Shown: piece after piece, positions 25,609-34,890 of the stretch
Layout of the letters: the number at the start of each line of letters is the position of its first letter
Numbering within the stretch: position 1 is the stretch's first letter
Source of the DNA: an uncultured Phycisphaerae bacterium
GTDB lineage: Bacteria; Planctomycetota; Phycisphaerae; UBA1845; Fen-1342
Assembly: GCA_937928595.1 (NCBI GenBank)
Contig: CALGJV010000017.1
Coordinates: 1 to 64,000, forward strand
Reading direction: 5' to 3'
Length of the DNA: 64,000 nucleotides
Made by a program: the position numbers and the translations under genes
The notes under the pieces: model-generated
The model's database searches: none
The model's input: only the letters and a program-made list of their open reading frames with translations
What the model was told of the DNA's origin: nothing

Positions 25609-25767
25609 TTGGCGGCATCGACTCGATATTATCGGAACATCAGTTGGTCTGCGTGCTGGTGATGTCGGCGGTCCAACCGCGTCGGCCGCGAACGTGGGGG
25701 CTCATCGTCGGCGGCCGTCGGAGTGCTGCGCGCGTCGCGGTGCGAGAATTTTGCCGGGGCGCGCTAC

Positions 25768-25795
25768 TTGACGCGTGCGCCTGCGGTTGTATCCT
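25768..25795 (+). promoter_or_regulatory. Promoter of the S10-spc-alpha superoperon
   Basis: TTGACG (25768-25773) and TATCCT (25790-25795) are spaced by 16 bp. The predicted start near 25802 gives a leader of about 65 nt to rpsJ. A second, weaker pair, CTGATT and TATTAT (25627-25632), lies farther upstream. The 257-bp gap after mreC holds no gene. Confidence 0.6.
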
Positions 25796-25865
25796 AACCT
25801 GTCTCGGCTCGTTTTGCCGGGATGTGTCAGGGGTAGCGAAGGCGGCCCGAAGGTACGAGTGATTC

Positions 25866-26174
25866 ATGGCGGGAGAGCGGATTCGGATTCGGATGGAGGC
25901 GTACGATCACCGGGCGCTCGATTCGTCGGCGCTGGAGATCGTGGATCAGGCCAAGCGCACCAGTGCCAAGGTACGGGGCCCGATCCCGCTGCCCACCCGC
26001 ATCGAGCGCTTCACCGTGCTCCGCTCGCCCCACATTGACAAGAAGTCCCGTGAGCAGTTCGAGATGCGCACGCACAAGCGTGTCATCGACATTTTCGAGC
26101 CCACGGCTCGGACCGTCGAGGCGCTGAACCGCCTCGTCGTGCCCGCGGGCGTGTTTGTGAAGATTAAGGCTTAG
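25866..26174 (+). CDS. rpsJ: 30S ribosomal protein S10
   Basis: A 102-residue S10, first gene of the superoperon. The motifs [38 protein letters not shown] and [18 protein letters not shown] are typical; the loop between the strands reaches the 30S head beside S3 and S14. Length is standard. It follows a clear promoter, and rplC starts 82 bp later. S10 also binds NusB in antitermination in other bacteria. Confidence 0.98.
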   Translation: MAGERIRIRMEAYDHRALDSSALEIVDQAKRTSAKVRGPIPLPTRIERFTVLRSPHIDKKSREQFEMRTHKRVIDIFEPTARTVEALNRLVVPAGVFVKIKA

Positions 26175-26256
26175 GCGGCGCCGGAGGCCGCCCATGTTGT
26201 CCTACGCGTGCGGACGGGGCCGCCCCGGCGGCGTCGTCTGGCAGGAGTGCCGAGGC

Positions 26257-26913
26257 ATGATCCCGGCGATCCTCGGGAAGAAAGTCGGCATGACGCAGGT
26301 GTTCGAGCCCACGGGTGAGCGGGTGCCCGTGACGCTCGTGCAGGCGGGGCCGTGCGTCGTGCTCCAGATCAAGCGGGCGGACGGCCCGGACGGCTACCAC
26401 GCGGTGCAGCTCGGTTTCGACGACGGGAAGCCGCACCGCGCGACGCTGCCGGAGATCGGCCACTGCCGCAAGGCCCAGACCGCGCCGAAGCGGTACGTCC
26501 GCGAGATCCGTCTGGATGCGCCCGTGGACAAGAACGTGGGCGACACCGTGACGGTCGACCTGTTCCAGCAGGCCGAAGTCAAGTTCGTGGACGTGATCGG
26601 GGTGACGAAGGGGAAGGGGTTTCAGGGTGTGATGAAACGGTGGGGCTTCGGCGGGCAGCCGGCCTCGCACGGCACGGAGCGCAAGCACCGCTCCCCGGGC
26701 TCGATCAGCGGGCGGGCCGCGAACCGCGGAACGAGCGGCGCGGGGAAGAAGGGGCGGCGGATGGCGGGGCACATGGGGCACGCCCGCCGAACCATCCTGT
26801 CGCAGGCGCTGGTGGGGGTTGATGCGGAACAGAACCTGCTGCTAATCCGCGGCGCGGTGCCGGGACCGACCGGGGGCTACGTCATCGTCCGGCAGGCGGT
26901 CAAGCGCTCGTAA
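26257..26913 (+). CDS. rplC: 50S ribosomal protein L3
   Basis: A 218-residue L3, starting [23 protein letters not shown] at 26257 is used because AGGAG lies 9 nt upstream and L3 proteins start here; the frame's earlier ATG at 26194 would add a meaningless 21 residues. The family core [38 protein letters not shown] and [16 protein letters not shown] is intact. L3 reaches the peptidyl-transferase centre and binds the 3' end of 23S rRNA. Confidence 0.98.
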   Translation: MIPAILGKKVGMTQVFEPTGERVPVTLVQAGPCVVLQIKRADGPDGYHAVQLGFDDGKPHRATLPEIGHCRKAQTAPKRYVREIRLDAPVDKNVGDTVTVDLFQQAEVKFVDVIGVTKGKGFQGVMKRWGFGGQPASHGTERKHRSPGSISGRAANRGTSGAGKKGRRMAGHMGHARRTILSQALVGVDAEQNLLLIRGAVPGPTGGYVIVRQAVKRS

Positions 26914-26928
26914 TACGGAAGCTTCGCG

Positions 26929-27573
26929 ATGCTCAGCGTACCGGTATACGACACGACGGGTCAGCAGATCGGGACCGAGACGATCGACGAGGCGCTGCTG
27001 GGCGGCGAGGTAAACTTCGCGCTGCTCAAGCAGGCCGTCGTCATGTACCATGCGAACCGCCGGCAGGGCACGGTGGCGACCAAGTCGCGGGCCGAGGTCG
27101 AAGGCTCCTCGCGCAAGCTCTACCGCCAGAAGGGCACCGGGCGGGCCCGCGCGGGCAACATCCGGACTCCCGTGCGGCGGGGCGGCGGGCACGCCTTCGC
27201 CAAGAAGCCGCGCGACTTCCGCCAGGCCATGCCCGCCAAGATGCGGCGCCTGGCTCGCAATCAGGCGGTGCTGGCCAAGATTCAGTCCCAGGACGCGGCC
27301 ATTATCGACGGGCTCCAGCTCACGGCCCCCAAGACCGCCCCGCTGGCGCGGCTGCTCGCGCGGGTGCAGGCGGATCGCGGGTGCGTACTGGCCACCGACG
27401 GCCGTGACCTGAACGTGTACAAGAGCGGCCGGAACATCCCGCGGACCGAGGTCACGGACGTGGCCGGGCTGAACGCGGGCCAGGTGCTGTCGCGGCGCAA
27501 GCTGCTGTTCACGCGCGCGGCCTTCGCGAGGTTCCGGGAACTGGCGGCGGGCAGCGCCGCGGTGCGGGAGTAG
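26929..27573 (+). CDS. rplD: 50S ribosomal protein L4
   Basis: A 214-residue L4. The tunnel-lining loop is visible as RKLYRQKGTGRARAGNIRTP followed by VRRGGGHAFAKKPRDF. The C-terminal globular part ends GLNAGQVLSRRKLLFTRAAF. L4 lines the exit tunnel with L22. It lies 15 bp after rplC and 6 bp before rplW. In enterobacteria L4 represses this operon through the S10 leader; the short leader here shows no obvious equivalent. Confidence 0.97.
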   Translation: MLSVPVYDTTGQQIGTETIDEALLGGEVNFALLKQAVVMYHANRRQGTVATKSRAEVEGSSRKLYRQKGTGRARAGNIRTPVRRGGGHAFAKKPRDFRQAMPAKMRRLARNQAVLAKIQSQDAAIIDGLQLTAPKTAPLARLLARVQADRGCVLATDGRDLNVYKSGRNIPRTEVTDVAGLNAGQVLSRRKLLFTRAAFARFRELAAGSAAVRE

Positions 27574-27579
27574 GCGGCG

Positions 27580-27873
27580 ATGGACATTTACCACACGATC
27601 ATTCGCCCGCTCGTGACCGAGAAGTCGACGCACCAGTCGCGGCAGACGACCCGGCGGCACGGCGGCACGTACAGCTTCGAAGTGCACGTCGCGGCCAACA
27701 AGGCCCAGATTCGGGACGCGGTGGAGAAGATCTACGGCGTCAAGGTGCTGGACGTGCGCACGTCGAACCGGCCGGGCAAGCTCCGCCGGTTCCGGTTCAA
27801 GTTTGGGCAGACGGCCCACACGAAGAAGGCGGTCGTGACGGTGGACAAGGACAGCCACATCGACCTGTTCTAG
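27580..27873 (+). CDS. rplW: 50S ribosomal protein L23
   Basis: A 97-residue L23 with DIYHTIIRPLVTEKSTHQ, the VTEKS motif of the family, then YSFEVHVAANKAQIRDAVEK and VKVLDVRTSNRPGK. L23 surrounds the tunnel exit and docks trigger factor and SRP. Length is usual. It sits 6 bp after rplD with an ATG start. Confidence 0.97.
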   Translation: MDIYHTIIRPLVTEKSTHQSRQTTRRHGGTYSFEVHVAANKAQIRDAVEKIYGVKVLDVRTSNRPGKLRRFRFKFGQTAHTKKAVVTVDKDSHIDLF

Positions 27874-27904
27874 GTGCGGGTCGGTGGCGGGCGAGGATGG
27901 TGCG

Positions 27905-28777
27905 ATGGGTATTCGGATTTACAAACCGACGTCCGCGGGGCGCCGCAACGCGAGCGTCAACGACTACGCCGAGGTGACGCACCGGCACCGCAACCGGCCG
28001 GAGAAGTCGCTGCTGGAGCCGCGCAAGAAGACCGGCGGGCGGAATCATCACGGCGTGACGACGTCCTGGTGGCGCGGCGGCGGCAACAAGAAGATGTACC
28101 GCCGCATCGACTTCAAGCGCAACAAGGACGGCCAGCCGGCGACGGTGCTGGAAATCCAGTACGACCCGAACCGGACGTGCCACATCGCGCTGGTGCAGTA
28201 CCCGGACGGCGAGAAGCGCTACATTCTCGCGCCGCTGGGGCTCAAGGCCGGTGCGAAGGTCGAAAGCGGCGCCAAGGTCGAGCCCAACGTGGGCAACGCG
28301 ATGCCGCTGGCGGCCGTGCCGGTGGGGATGGAAGTTCACAATATCGAGATGACGGCGGGGCAGGGCGGCAAACTGGTGCGGACGGCCGGCGGGCTGGCGC
28401 GCCTGATGGCGCGGGACGACCGCTGGGCGACGATCGCGCTGCCGTCGGGCGAGATGCGGCAGGTGCGGGTCGAGTGCCGGGCGACGATCGGTCAGCTCGG
28501 CAACTTGGACCACCAGAACGTGACGCTGGGCAAGGCCGGGCGCAAGCGGCACATGGGGCGGCGGCCGCACGTGCGCGGGAAGGCGATGAACCCGCACGCG
28601 CACCCGATGGGCGGCGGCGAGGGGCGCAGCAACGGCGGGCGGCACCCGTGCTCGCCGTGGGGGCAGCTGGCCAAGGGCGGCCGGACGCGGAGTCCGCGGG
28701 CGCGCTCGAACCGGCGGATTCTGCGGCGGCGCATCACGAAGTCGTATGGCGAGGCGAAACTGCGGCGGAAGTGGTAG
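27905..28777 (+). CDS. rplB: 50S ribosomal protein L2
   Basis: A 290-residue L2, starting MGIRIYKPTSAGRRNASV at 27905 (a GTG 21 bp earlier adds only MAGEDGA and is rejected). Landmarks are KKTGGRNHHGVTTSWWRGGG, NRTCHIALVQYPDGEKRYI, VRVECRATIGQLGN and the conserved HPMGGGEGRSNGGRHPCSPW near the peptidyl-transferase centre. The C-terminus is Arg-rich. L2 is needed for subunit joining. Confidence 0.98.
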   Translation: MGIRIYKPTSAGRRNASVNDYAEVTHRHRNRPEKSLLEPRKKTGGRNHHGVTTSWWRGGGNKKMYRRIDFKRNKDGQPATVLEIQYDPNRTCHIALVQYPDGEKRYILAPLGLKAGAKVESGAKVEPNVGNAMPLAAVPVGMEVHNIEMTAGQGGKLVRTAGGLARLMARDDRWATIALPSGEMRQVRVECRATIGQLGNLDHQNVTLGKAGRKRHMGRRPHVRGKAMNPHAHPMGGGEGRSNGGRHPCSPWGQLAKGGRTRSPRARSNRRILRRRITKSYGEAKLRRKW

Positions 28778-28797
28778 GCCGCGGGCGAGGAAGAGCG

Positions 28798-29073
28798 ATG
28801 TCGCGCAGCTTGAAGAAAGGTCCGTACGTGGACGAGGCGCTGTTCCGCAAGGCGCAGGAGGCGCGCGCCGCGGGTTCGCACGCGCCGCTGCGGGTGTGGA
28901 ACCGGGCGTGCACGATCGTGCCCGAGTTCGTCGGGCTGCACTTCGAGATCCACAACGGGCGCACGTTCCACAAGCTCTTCGTGACCGAGGACATGGTCGG
29001 TCACAAGCTGGGTGAGTTCGCGCCGACGCGGACGTTCCGGGCGCACACGGCGCGGTCCGTGAAGCCGGTGTAA
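28798..29073 (+). CDS. rpsS: 30S ribosomal protein S19
   Basis: A 91-residue S19: MSRSLKKGPYVDEALFRKAQ, the family opening, then WNRACTIVPEFVGLHFEIHN and GHKLGEFAPTRTFRAHT. S19 forms the 30S head with S13 and contacts the A-site tRNA. ATG at 28798 is 20 bp after rplB. Standard length, standard place. Confidence 0.98.
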   Translation: MSRSLKKGPYVDEALFRKAQEARAAGSHAPLRVWNRACTIVPEFVGLHFEIHNGRTFHKLFVTEDMVGHKLGEFAPTRTFRAHTARSVKPV

Positions 29074-29088
29074 GGACGAGGCGAGACG

Positions 29089-29421
29089 ATGGCCTGGGTA
29101 GCGAAACATCGATACGCACGCATTTCGGAGCGGAAGGTGCGGCTGGTGGCGGACATGATCCGCGGGCTGGCCTGCGACCAGGCCGTCGAGCTGCTGAAGT
29201 TCACGCACAAGCGCGCGGCGGGGATGGTGGACCGCGTGCTGAAGTCGGCGATGGCCAGCGCGAACGAGCAGGAAGCGGCGATGAGCCGGCTCTACGTCGC
29301 GGAAGCGCGCGTGGACCCGGGGCCGATCATCAAGCGGTTTCGGGCGAAGGACCGGGGACGGGCCCATTCGATCCAGAAGCGGACCAGCCACATCGTGATC
29401 GCGGTGGACGAGAAGGACTAG
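29089..29421 (+). CDS. rplV: 50S ribosomal protein L22
   Basis: A 110-residue L22 with HRYARISERKVRLVADMIRG, AMASANEQEAAMSRLYVAEA and the extended hairpin RFRAKDRGRAHSIQKRTSHI, whose tip reaches the exit-tunnel constriction. The macrolide-sensing loop is intact. It starts 15 bp after rpsS and ends 3 bp before rpsC. Confidence 0.97.
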   Translation: MAWVAKHRYARISERKVRLVADMIRGLACDQAVELLKFTHKRAAGMVDRVLKSAMASANEQEAAMSRLYVAEARVDPGPIIKRFRAKDRGRAHSIQKRTSHIVIAVDEKD

Positions 29422-29424
29422 GCC

Positions 29425-30123
29425 GTGGGACAGAAAACGCATCCAATCGGGTTCCGCGTCGGCATCACCGAGGGCTGGAAGTCGCGCTGGTACGCGCCGA
29501 AGGCGGCGTTCGGTGCCTTCCTGGTCGAGGATGAGAAGATCCGCCGCTTCATCGACGCGACGCTCAACAAGCAGCCGCCCTACGCGGGCATTACGAAGGT
29601 CGAGATCGAGCGGACGCGCGACGAAGTCAAGGTGATCCTGCACACGGCCCGGCCGGGCATGGTGATCGGGGCGAAGGGCGCGGAGGTGGACCGGCTGAAG
29701 GAGAAGCTGGAGGACCTGATCGACCGCCGCGTCAACGTGAACATCATCGAGATTCGCAACCCGGACATCGACGCGGCCCTGGTGGGGATGTCGATCGCGG
29801 AGCAGCTCAAGAAGCGGATGAGTTTTCGCCGCGTGATGAAGCAGAAGTGCGAGGCGGCGATGCAGGCGGGGGCCAAGGGTGTCAAGATCATCTGCTCGGG
29901 GCGGCTGGGCGGGGCGGAGATGGCCCGGGTCGAAACGCAGATGCTCGGGTCGATCCCGCTGCAAACGCTCCAGGCCGAGGTGGATTACGCGGTGACCACC
30001 GCGGTGACGACGGTGGGCGCGATCGGGATCAAGGTGTGGATCTATCGCGGGATGTACGGCGAGCAGCCGGTCGAGGCCCAATGGTCCGACGGGGGTCGCT
30101 TCCGCCGGCGGGCCCGGCGCTAG
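29425..30123 (+). CDS. rpsC: 30S ribosomal protein S3
   Basis: A 232-residue S3. GTG at 29425 begins GQKTHPIGFRVGITEGWKSR, the family start. A KH domain (VIGAKGAEVDRLKEKLEDL) and the C-terminal domain (GLGGAEMAR-like GRLGGAEMARVE, then IGIKVWIYRGMYGEQP) are present. S3 forms the mRNA entry channel with S4 and S5 and has helicase-like activity there. Only 3 bp separate it from rplV. Confidence 0.97.
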   Translation: MGQKTHPIGFRVGITEGWKSRWYAPKAAFGAFLVEDEKIRRFIDATLNKQPPYAGITKVEIERTRDEVKVILHTARPGMVIGAKGAEVDRLKEKLEDLIDRRVNVNIIEIRNPDIDAALVGMSIAEQLKKRMSFRRVMKQKCEAAMQAGAKGVKIICSGRLGGAEMARVETQMLGSIPLQTLQAEVDYAVTTAVTTVGAIGIKVWIYRGMYGEQPVEAQWSDGGRFRRRARR

Positions 30124-30147
30124 AGCTTCTGAGCGGGAGACGGTCGC

Positions 30148-30567
30148 ATGCCGACGATGCCGAAACGCGTGAAGTACCGCAAGGCCCAGAAGGGCCGCAT
30201 CCGCGGCAACGCCACGCGCGGAAACACGGTCGCGTTCGGGGACTTCGGGCTCCAGGCGCTGGAGCCGGGCATGGTCCACGCCCGGCACATCGAGGCCGGC
30301 CGCGTGGCCGCCGCGCACTTCATGCAGCGGGAAGGCCGCATCTACATCCGGATCTTCCCGCACAAGCCAGTGTCGCGCAAGCCCCTCGAGACGCGCATGG
30401 GCAAGGGCAAGGGCGAGCCGGAGTTCTGGACGGCGATCGTCAAGCCCGGCACGGTGATGTTCGAGATCGGCGGCGTGAACGAGGACGTGGCGAAGGCGGC
30501 GTTCCTGCGGATCGCGCACAAGATGCCCGTGAAGACGCGGTTCGTGACGCGGCGGCACGGGGTGTAG
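30148..30567 (+). CDS. rplP: 50S ribosomal protein L16
   Basis: A 139-residue L16: [20 protein letters not shown], then [40 protein letters not shown] and [21 protein letters not shown]16 stabilises A-site tRNA and ends 50S assembly. Full standard length, 24 bp after rpsC. Confidence 0.97.
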   Translation: MPTMPKRVKYRKAQKGRIRGNATRGNTVAFGDFGLQALEPGMVHARHIEAGRVAAAHFMQREGRIYIRIFPHKPVSRKPLETRMGKGKGEPEFWTAIVKPGTVMFEIGGVNEDVAKAAFLRIAHKMPVKTRFVTRRHGV

Positions 30568-30576
30568 GGAGCGGCC

Positions 30577-30816
30577 ATGAAGATTGAGGCGATGCGCGCC
30601 ATGAAGATCGACGAGCTGCACGCGGAGCTGGAACGGCTCCGACGGCACCTGTTCGACCTGCGGGCGCAGGCCGTGACGGAGAAGCTCGAGAACCCGATGC
30701 AGCTCGGGCAGACCAAGCGGGCGATCGCCCGGCTGCTGACCGTGCTGCACGAGCGCGGGGAGCGGCACATCGAGCAGCGGCAGGCGCATCTGACGGCGCA
30801 GGGCGCGCGGCGGTAA
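30577..30816 (+). CDS. rpmC: 50S ribosomal protein L29
   Basis: A 79-residue L29. The helical hairpin is seen in MKIDELHAELERLRRHLFDL and ENPMQLGQTKRAIARLLTVL. The first eight residues, MKIEAMRA, look like a duplicated start; an in-frame ATG at 30601 would give 71 residues, closer to the usual 60-70. The upstream GGGAG favours 30577. L29 sits beside L23 at the tunnel exit. Confidence 0.94.
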   Translation: MKIEAMRAMKIDELHAELERLRRHLFDLRAQAVTEKLENPMQLGQTKRAIARLLTVLHERGERHIEQRQAHLTAQGARR

Positions 30817-30853
30817 CGGAATCCGACCAGGACCGGGATGAGCGGACGTTGAG

Positions 30854-31174
30854 ATGACCCCAGAGACGAACAGTGTGACGGCCCCGGCACCGGCGGACGC
30901 GGCGCGGCGGCCACGGTCCACCCGGATCGGCGTGGTGACGTCCTCGTCGCGGGACAAGACCATCAAGGTCACCGTGTCGTACCAGGTGCGGCATCCGAAG
31001 TACGGCAAGTACATCCGGCGGCGCACGGTGCTGCACGCCCACGACGAGCGGAACGAGTGCCACGACGGCGACCTGGTCGAAGTGATGCACTGCCGCCCGC
31101 TGAGCAAGACGAAGTGCTGGCGGCTGGTGCGGATCCTGCGGGCGGCGCCGCGCGAGAGGGGCGGTGAGGCATGA
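30854..31174 (+). CDS. rpsQ: 30S ribosomal protein S17, N-terminally extended
   Basis: A 106-residue S17. The OB-fold core is [40 protein letters not shown] and [20 protein letters not shown]. About 22 residues rich in Thr, Ala and Pro precede it, so the protein is longer than the usual 80-90. S17 binds early to 16S rRNA in the 30S body. Its stop overlaps the rplN start by 4 nt (ATGA), giving coupled translation. Confidence 0.96.
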   Translation: MTPETNSVTAPAPADAARRPRSTRIGVVTSSSRDKTIKVTVSYQVRHPKYGKYIRRRTVLHAHDERNECHDGDLVEVMHCRPLSKTKCWRLVRILRAAPRERGGEA

Positions 31175-31560
31175 TCACGCAGTACACGCGACTGGACGTG
31201 GCGGACAACACCGGGGCCAAGCGCCTCATGTGCATCCAGGTGATGAAGGGCGGCGCGGCGAGCTGGGGCAAGCGGCGGCTCCGCGTCGGGTACGTGGGTG
31301 ACATCCTGATGTGCTCGGTGAAGCAGGCCCTGCCGTCGTCGGACCTGAAGAAGGGCGACAAGGTGCGGTGCGTGGTCGTGCGGACGAAGTACCCCACCCG
31401 CCGCAAGGACGGCAGCTACGTGCGATTTGACAGCAACGCCGCGGTGATCATCGACGCGGAGGGCAACCCGAAGGGCACCCGCGTGTTCGGGGCGGTGGCC
31501 CGGGAGCTGCGCGAGAAGAACTTCACGAAGATCATCTCGCTGGCGGAGGAGGTCTGGTAG
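31171..31560 (+). CDS. rplN: 50S ribosomal protein L14
   Basis: A 129-residue L14: [80 protein letters not shown] and [17 protein letters not shown]14 forms an intersubunit bridge and is the binding site for RsfS. Slightly longer than the usual 122, owing to a short insert near residue 30. It overlaps rpsQ by 4 nt. Confidence 0.98.
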   Translation: MITQYTRLDVADNTGAKRLMCIQVMKGGAASWGKRRLRVGYVGDILMCSVKQALPSSDLKKGDKVRCVVVRTKYPTRRKDGSYVRFDSNAAVIIDAEGNPKGTRVFGAVARELREKNFTKIISLAEEVW

Positions 31561-31562
31561 CA

Positions 31563-31946
31563 ATGGCCGCCCGGATCCGCAAGGACGACATGGTGGTGGT
31601 GATCGCCGGCGACCACAAGGGCGCGCGGGGCAAGGTCCTGCGCGTGTTGCGGGACAAGGACCGCGTCGTGGTCGAGGGCGTGAACATGGTGTACCGGCAC
31701 GTGCGCAAGAGCCGCCAGAACCCGCAGGGCGGCCGCGTGCAGAAGGAGGCACCGATCCACATCTCGAATGTGATGCCGCTCGACCCGCGGGCGGACCGCG
31801 GCGTGCGGGTCCGCTTCGTGACGCAGACGGACGCGCGGGGCCGAACGGTCTCGAAGCAGCGCGTCGCCGCCGGCCGGCGGGCCAGCGGGGCGGTGCTGAG
31901 CGAGGTGACGCGGGCCGGGCAGACGGCGCCGGCCGGGAGTCGCTGA
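31563..31946 (+). CDS. rplX: 50S ribosomal protein L24
   Basis: A 127-residue L24 with the KOW motif [20 protein letters not shown], then [20 protein letters not shown] and [20 protein letters not shown]. The C-terminal 25 residues ([20 protein letters not shown]) exceed the usual end. L24 initiates 50S assembly. Its TGA stop shares a base with the rplE ATG. Confidence 0.96.
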   Translation: MAARIRKDDMVVVIAGDHKGARGKVLRVLRDKDRVVVEGVNMVYRHVRKSRQNPQGGRVQKEAPIHISNVMPLDPRADRGVRVRFVTQTDARGRTVSKQRVAAGRRASGAVLSEVTRAGQTAPAGSR

Positions 31947-32506
31947 TGGCGCGCTTGGCGGAGAAGTACAAGAACGAGATCGTGCCCCAGCTCAAGGCGC
32001 AGCTGGGCCGCACGAACCCGATGTCGCTGCCGCGGCTGACGAAGGTGGTCGTGTCGATGGGCCTGGGCAAGGCCGTGGCCGAATCGACCACCAAGGCCCG
32101 GGAGAACAAGCGGTTCGTCGAGGCCGAGCAGGCCCTGACGACGGTCACCGGACAGAAGCCGAAGGTCTGCAAGGCCCGCAAGAGCGTGTCGAACTTCAAG
32201 CTCCGCTCGGGCTACGACGTGGGGCTGATGGTGACGATGCGGGGCCGGCGGATGTACGAGTTTCTCGATCGGCTCATCTCGCTGGCGGTGCCGCGGGTCC
32301 GCGACTTCCGCGGGCTCAACCCGAACAGCTTCGACGGGCGGGGCAACTACGGCATGGGGCTGACCGAGTACGGCGTGTTCCCGGAGATCGACCCGGACAA
32401 GGTGACGTATCAGCAGGGCATGAACATCACCATCTGCACGACGGCCCGCAGCGACGCGGAGGCGCGGACGCTGCTGACGTTGCTGGGCATGCCCTTCAGG
32501 AGCTAG
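31946..32506 (+). CDS. rplE: 50S ribosomal protein L5
   Basis: A 186-residue L5: [94 protein letters not shown] and [21 protein letters not shown]5 holds 5S rRNA and touches P-site tRNA. ATG overlaps the rplX stop by one base. Confidence 0.98.
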   Translation: MARLAEKYKNEIVPQLKAQLGRTNPMSLPRLTKVVVSMGLGKAVAESTTKARENKRFVEAEQALTTVTGQKPKVCKARKSVSNFKLRSGYDVGLMVTMRGRRMYEFLDRLISLAVPRVRDFRGLNPNSFDGRGNYGMGLTEYGVFPEIDPDKVTYQQGMNITICTTARSDAEARTLLTLLGMPFRS

Positions 32507-32513
32507 GCGGACC

Positions 32514-32699
32514 ATGGCCAGGCTGGCGCTGAAACTCAAGTGCAAGCGGACGCCCAAGTACCGCGTGCGCGCCTACACGCGCTGCGAGCTGTGCGGGCGG
32601 TCCCGCGCGGTGTACCGCAAATTCCGGGTGTGCCGCTGCTGCTTCCGGAAGCTCGCGCACGAGGGCCGCATTCCCGGCGTGCGCAAGGCGAGCTGGTGA
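32514..32699 (+). CDS. rpsN: 30S ribosomal protein S14, zinc-binding type
   Basis: A 61-residue short (type Z) S14. It has the four zinc cysteines in [20 protein letters not shown] and the ending [18 protein letters not shown]. The zinc form is the ancestral version, as opposed to the 100-residue zinc-free paralogue induced under zinc limitation. S14 packs against S3 and S10 in the 30S head. Confidence 0.97.
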   Translation: MARLALKLKCKRTPKYRVRAYTRCELCGRSRAVYRKFRVCRCCFRKLAHEGRIPGVRKASW

Positions 32700-32712
32700 A
32701 GGAGCCCCGACG

Positions 32713-33114
32713 ATGTCGATTTCGGATCCCATCGCCGACATGCTGACCCGCATCCGCAACGCCAACGCGATCGGCAAGGCCCGCGTGCGCGTGAAGCGGA
32801 CCAAGGTGTGCCTGGGCATCGCGCAGGTGCTCAAGGAAGAGGGCTACATCCGCGACTACCTGTCCGTGGACGACTCCACGGGCCAGGGCGTGATCGAGAT
32901 CGATCTGAAGTACGGCGAGCTGGGTGAGAAGATCATCCGCCGGGTCGAGCGCGTCAGTCGTCCGGGGCGGCGCACGCACCGGGGCGTCCACGAGCTGGAG
33001 CGCGTGCTCGACGGCCTCGGCATCGCGGTGGTTTCCACGAACCAGGGCGTCCTGAGCGATCGCCAGTGCCGCGCGCGGCGGGTGGGCGGCGAAGTGCTCT
33101 GCACGGTGTGGTGA
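32713..33114 (+). CDS. rpsH: 30S ribosomal protein S8
   Basis: A 133-residue S8: ISDPIADMLTRIRNANAIGK, VKRTKVCLGIAQVLKEEGYI, VERVSRPGRRTHRGVHELER and GIAVVSTNQGVLSDRQCRAR, ending GGEVLCTVW. S8 binds the central 16S domain and, in E. coli, represses the spc operon. Normal length, 13 bp after rpsN. Confidence 0.98.
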   Translation: MSISDPIADMLTRIRNANAIGKARVRVKRTKVCLGIAQVLKEEGYIRDYLSVDDSTGQGVIEIDLKYGELGEKIIRRVERVSRPGRRTHRGVHELERVLDGLGIAVVSTNQGVLSDRQCRARRVGGEVLCTVW

Positions 33115-33118
33115 GGTT

Positions 33119-33712
33119 ATGTCACGCATTGGCAAGAAACCGGTGCCCATCCCGAAGGGCGTGAAGGTCGAGGTGTCCGGCGCTACCGTGAAGGCGGCGG
33201 GGCCCAAGGGCCAGCTCGCCTGGACGCTGCCGGCCCCGATCACCGCCGCGGTCGAGTCCGACCACGTCGTCGTGCGGCGGCCGGACGACACGGCCGACAG
33301 CAAGCGGCTGCACGGCCTGAGCCGGGCGCTCGTGGCGAACATGGTCAAGGGCGTGGCCGAGGGCTACACCGTCGGCCTGGAGATCTACGGCACCGGCTTC
33401 AGCGCCAAAGTCGAGGGCAAGACGCTTCAGCTCAACATCGGCTTCATGGGCCGGGGCGTCGGCCGCAAGGCCCAGTTCGAGCTGCCGATTCCGGCGGGCG
33501 TCGAGGTGAAGGTCGAGGTGCCGCAGGCCCGCGGAAACAACGAGCCCGCGAAGTTCGCGATCAGCGGCGCCGACAAGCAGGTCGTAGGGCAGTTCGCGGC
33601 CGAGATCCGCAAGCTGCGGAAGCCCGAGCCGTACCTGGGCAAGGGCATCCGGTACGCTGGTGAGCACATTCGGCGCAAGGCCGGCAAGGTCTTCGCCGGC
33701 GGCGGCGGTTGA
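33119..33712 (+). CDS. rplF: 50S ribosomal protein L6
   Basis: A 197-residue L6: [51 protein letters not shown] and the C-terminal motif [20 protein letters not shown] near the sarcin-ricin loop. Length is slightly above the usual 180. It starts 4 bp after rpsH. Confidence 0.98.
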   Translation: MSRIGKKPVPIPKGVKVEVSGATVKAAGPKGQLAWTLPAPITAAVESDHVVVRRPDDTADSKRLHGLSRALVANMVKGVAEGYTVGLEIYGTGFSAKVEGKTLQLNIGFMGRGVGRKAQFELPIPAGVEVKVEVPQARGNNEPAKFAISGADKQVVGQFAAEIRKLRKPEPYLGKGIRYAGEHIRRKAGKVFAGGGG

Positions 33713-33738
33713 GCAGGCGGATAGCGAGGAGCAGCGCG

Positions 33739-34107
33739 ATGCGCAAGGAAATGCTGAAAGCGGTGCGGCTGGAGCGGCGCAAGCACAGGGTGCGGCGCGC
33801 CGTGACGGGCCGCCCGGGCCAGCCGCGCCTGGCGGTGTCCCGATCGCACCGCAACATCTACGCGCAGATCATCGACGACGTGACCGGCCGCACGCTCTGC
33901 GCCCTGGGCACGCGCTCGAAGGAGCTGCGGGCGCAGCTCGCGTACGGCGGCAACCGCAAGGCGGCCGCCGTGGTCGGCAAGGCGCTCGGCGAGAAGGCCA
34001 AGGCGCTGGGGATCGAGGCGGTGTGCTTCGACCGGCGCGGACGGAAGTTTCACGGACGCATCAAGGCCCTGGCCGACGCGGCGCGCGAAGCCGGGCTGAA
34101 GTTCTAG
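33739..34107 (+). CDS. rplR: 50S ribosomal protein L18
   Basis: A 122-residue L18: [40 protein letters not shown] and [20 protein letters not shown], ending EAGLKF. L18 binds 5S rRNA with L5. ATG at 33739 is chosen for the GAGGAG 8-9 nt upstream and the normal N-terminus; an in-frame start at 33709 would overlap rplF. Confidence 0.97.
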   Translation: MRKEMLKAVRLERRKHRVRRAVTGRPGQPRLAVSRSHRNIYAQIIDDVTGRTLCALGTRSKELRAQLAYGGNRKAAAVVGKALGEKAKALGIEAVCFDRRGRKFHGRIKALADAAREAGLKF

Positions 34108-34125
34108 GCAGCGGGACGGCACGAT

Positions 34126-34890
34126 ATGGCAGACAGGCCGCCAAGAGCACGCAACACGGAACCGGGCGAGTTCGCCGAAGAACGCGCGGTTGAGGATACG
34201 CTCGTCAAGCTTTACCGCTGTGCAACGGTGGTGAAGGGCGGGCGGCGCTTTTCGTTCGGCGCCCTCGTCGTCGTGGGCGACCGGCAGGGATCGGTCGGCT
34301 ACGGCTACGGCAAGGCCAACGAGGTACCGCCGGCGGTCGAGAAGGGCGTCAAGCAGGCCCGTCGCAGCATGGTGCGCGTGCCGCTGCGCGGCACGTCCAT
34401 CCCGCACCGCGTCATGGGCCGTTTCGGCTCCAGCCGCATCATGCTCATCCCGGCCGCGGAGGGCACGGGCGTCATCGCCGGCTCGGCCCCGCGGGCCGTG
34501 CTCGAGCTGGCCGGGGTGAAGGACGTGCTGACCAAGTGCTACGGCTCGACGAGTCCGAAGAACCTGGTCAAGGCGACCCTGGACGGTCTTCTGAACCTGC
34601 GAACCCGCGCTCAGACCGAGGCCCTGCGCGGCGTGAAGCTCGATCTACCGCCGGAGCCCGAGCCGGTGGCCGTGGCCCCGGCCGCGCCGTTCGTGGCCGC
34701 GGAAGGCGGCGAGCGGCGCCGCGGCGGTCGCGGTGGCGGCCGACACGGGGGCGAACGCCCCGGTGCGGCTCGTCCGCGAACCGGGCCGCGGGAGCGCATG
34801 GCGCCGGCCGAGCCGGAGGCTCCAGCCGCACCGACCCAGGAACTGGCGCCAGCGCCGGACACGGAGGGCACGCCGCATGATGGTCAATGA
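34126..34890 (+). CDS. rpsE: 30S ribosomal protein S5 with long RG-rich tail
   Basis: A 254-residue S5. The dsRNA-binding-like N-terminal fold (EDTLVKLYRCATVVKGGRRF, SFGALVVVGDRQGSVGYGYG) and C-terminal fold (SRIMLIPAAEGTGVIAGSAP, KCYGSTSPKNLVKATLDGLL) are complete by about residue 168. The remaining 85 residues are an added tail with RRRGGRGGGRHGGER and a Pro/Ala/Glu stretch. S5 shapes the mRNA entry channel and decoding fidelity. The stop overlaps rplO by 14 nt, and rpmD, normally next, is absent. Confidence 0.96.
   Translation: MADRPPRARNTEPGEFAEERAVEDTLVKLYRCATVVKGGRRFSFGALVVVGDRQGSVGYGYGKANEVPPAVEKGVKQARRSMVRVPLRGTSIPHRVMGRFGSSRIMLIPAAEGTGVIAGSAPRAVLELAGVKDVLTKCYGSTSPKNLVKATLDGLLNLRTRAQTEALRGVKLDLPPEPEPVAVAPAAPFVAAEGGERRRGGRGGGRHGGERPGAARPRTGPRERMAPAEPEAPAAPTQELAPAPDTEGTPHDGQ

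Noticed and set aside
28492-32199. A minus-strand open frame of about 1235 codons across rplB to rplE
   Set aside because: It lies antisense to eight certain ribosomal genes, is Arg/His/Pro-rich and matches no family. Long antisense frames are expected at this GC content.
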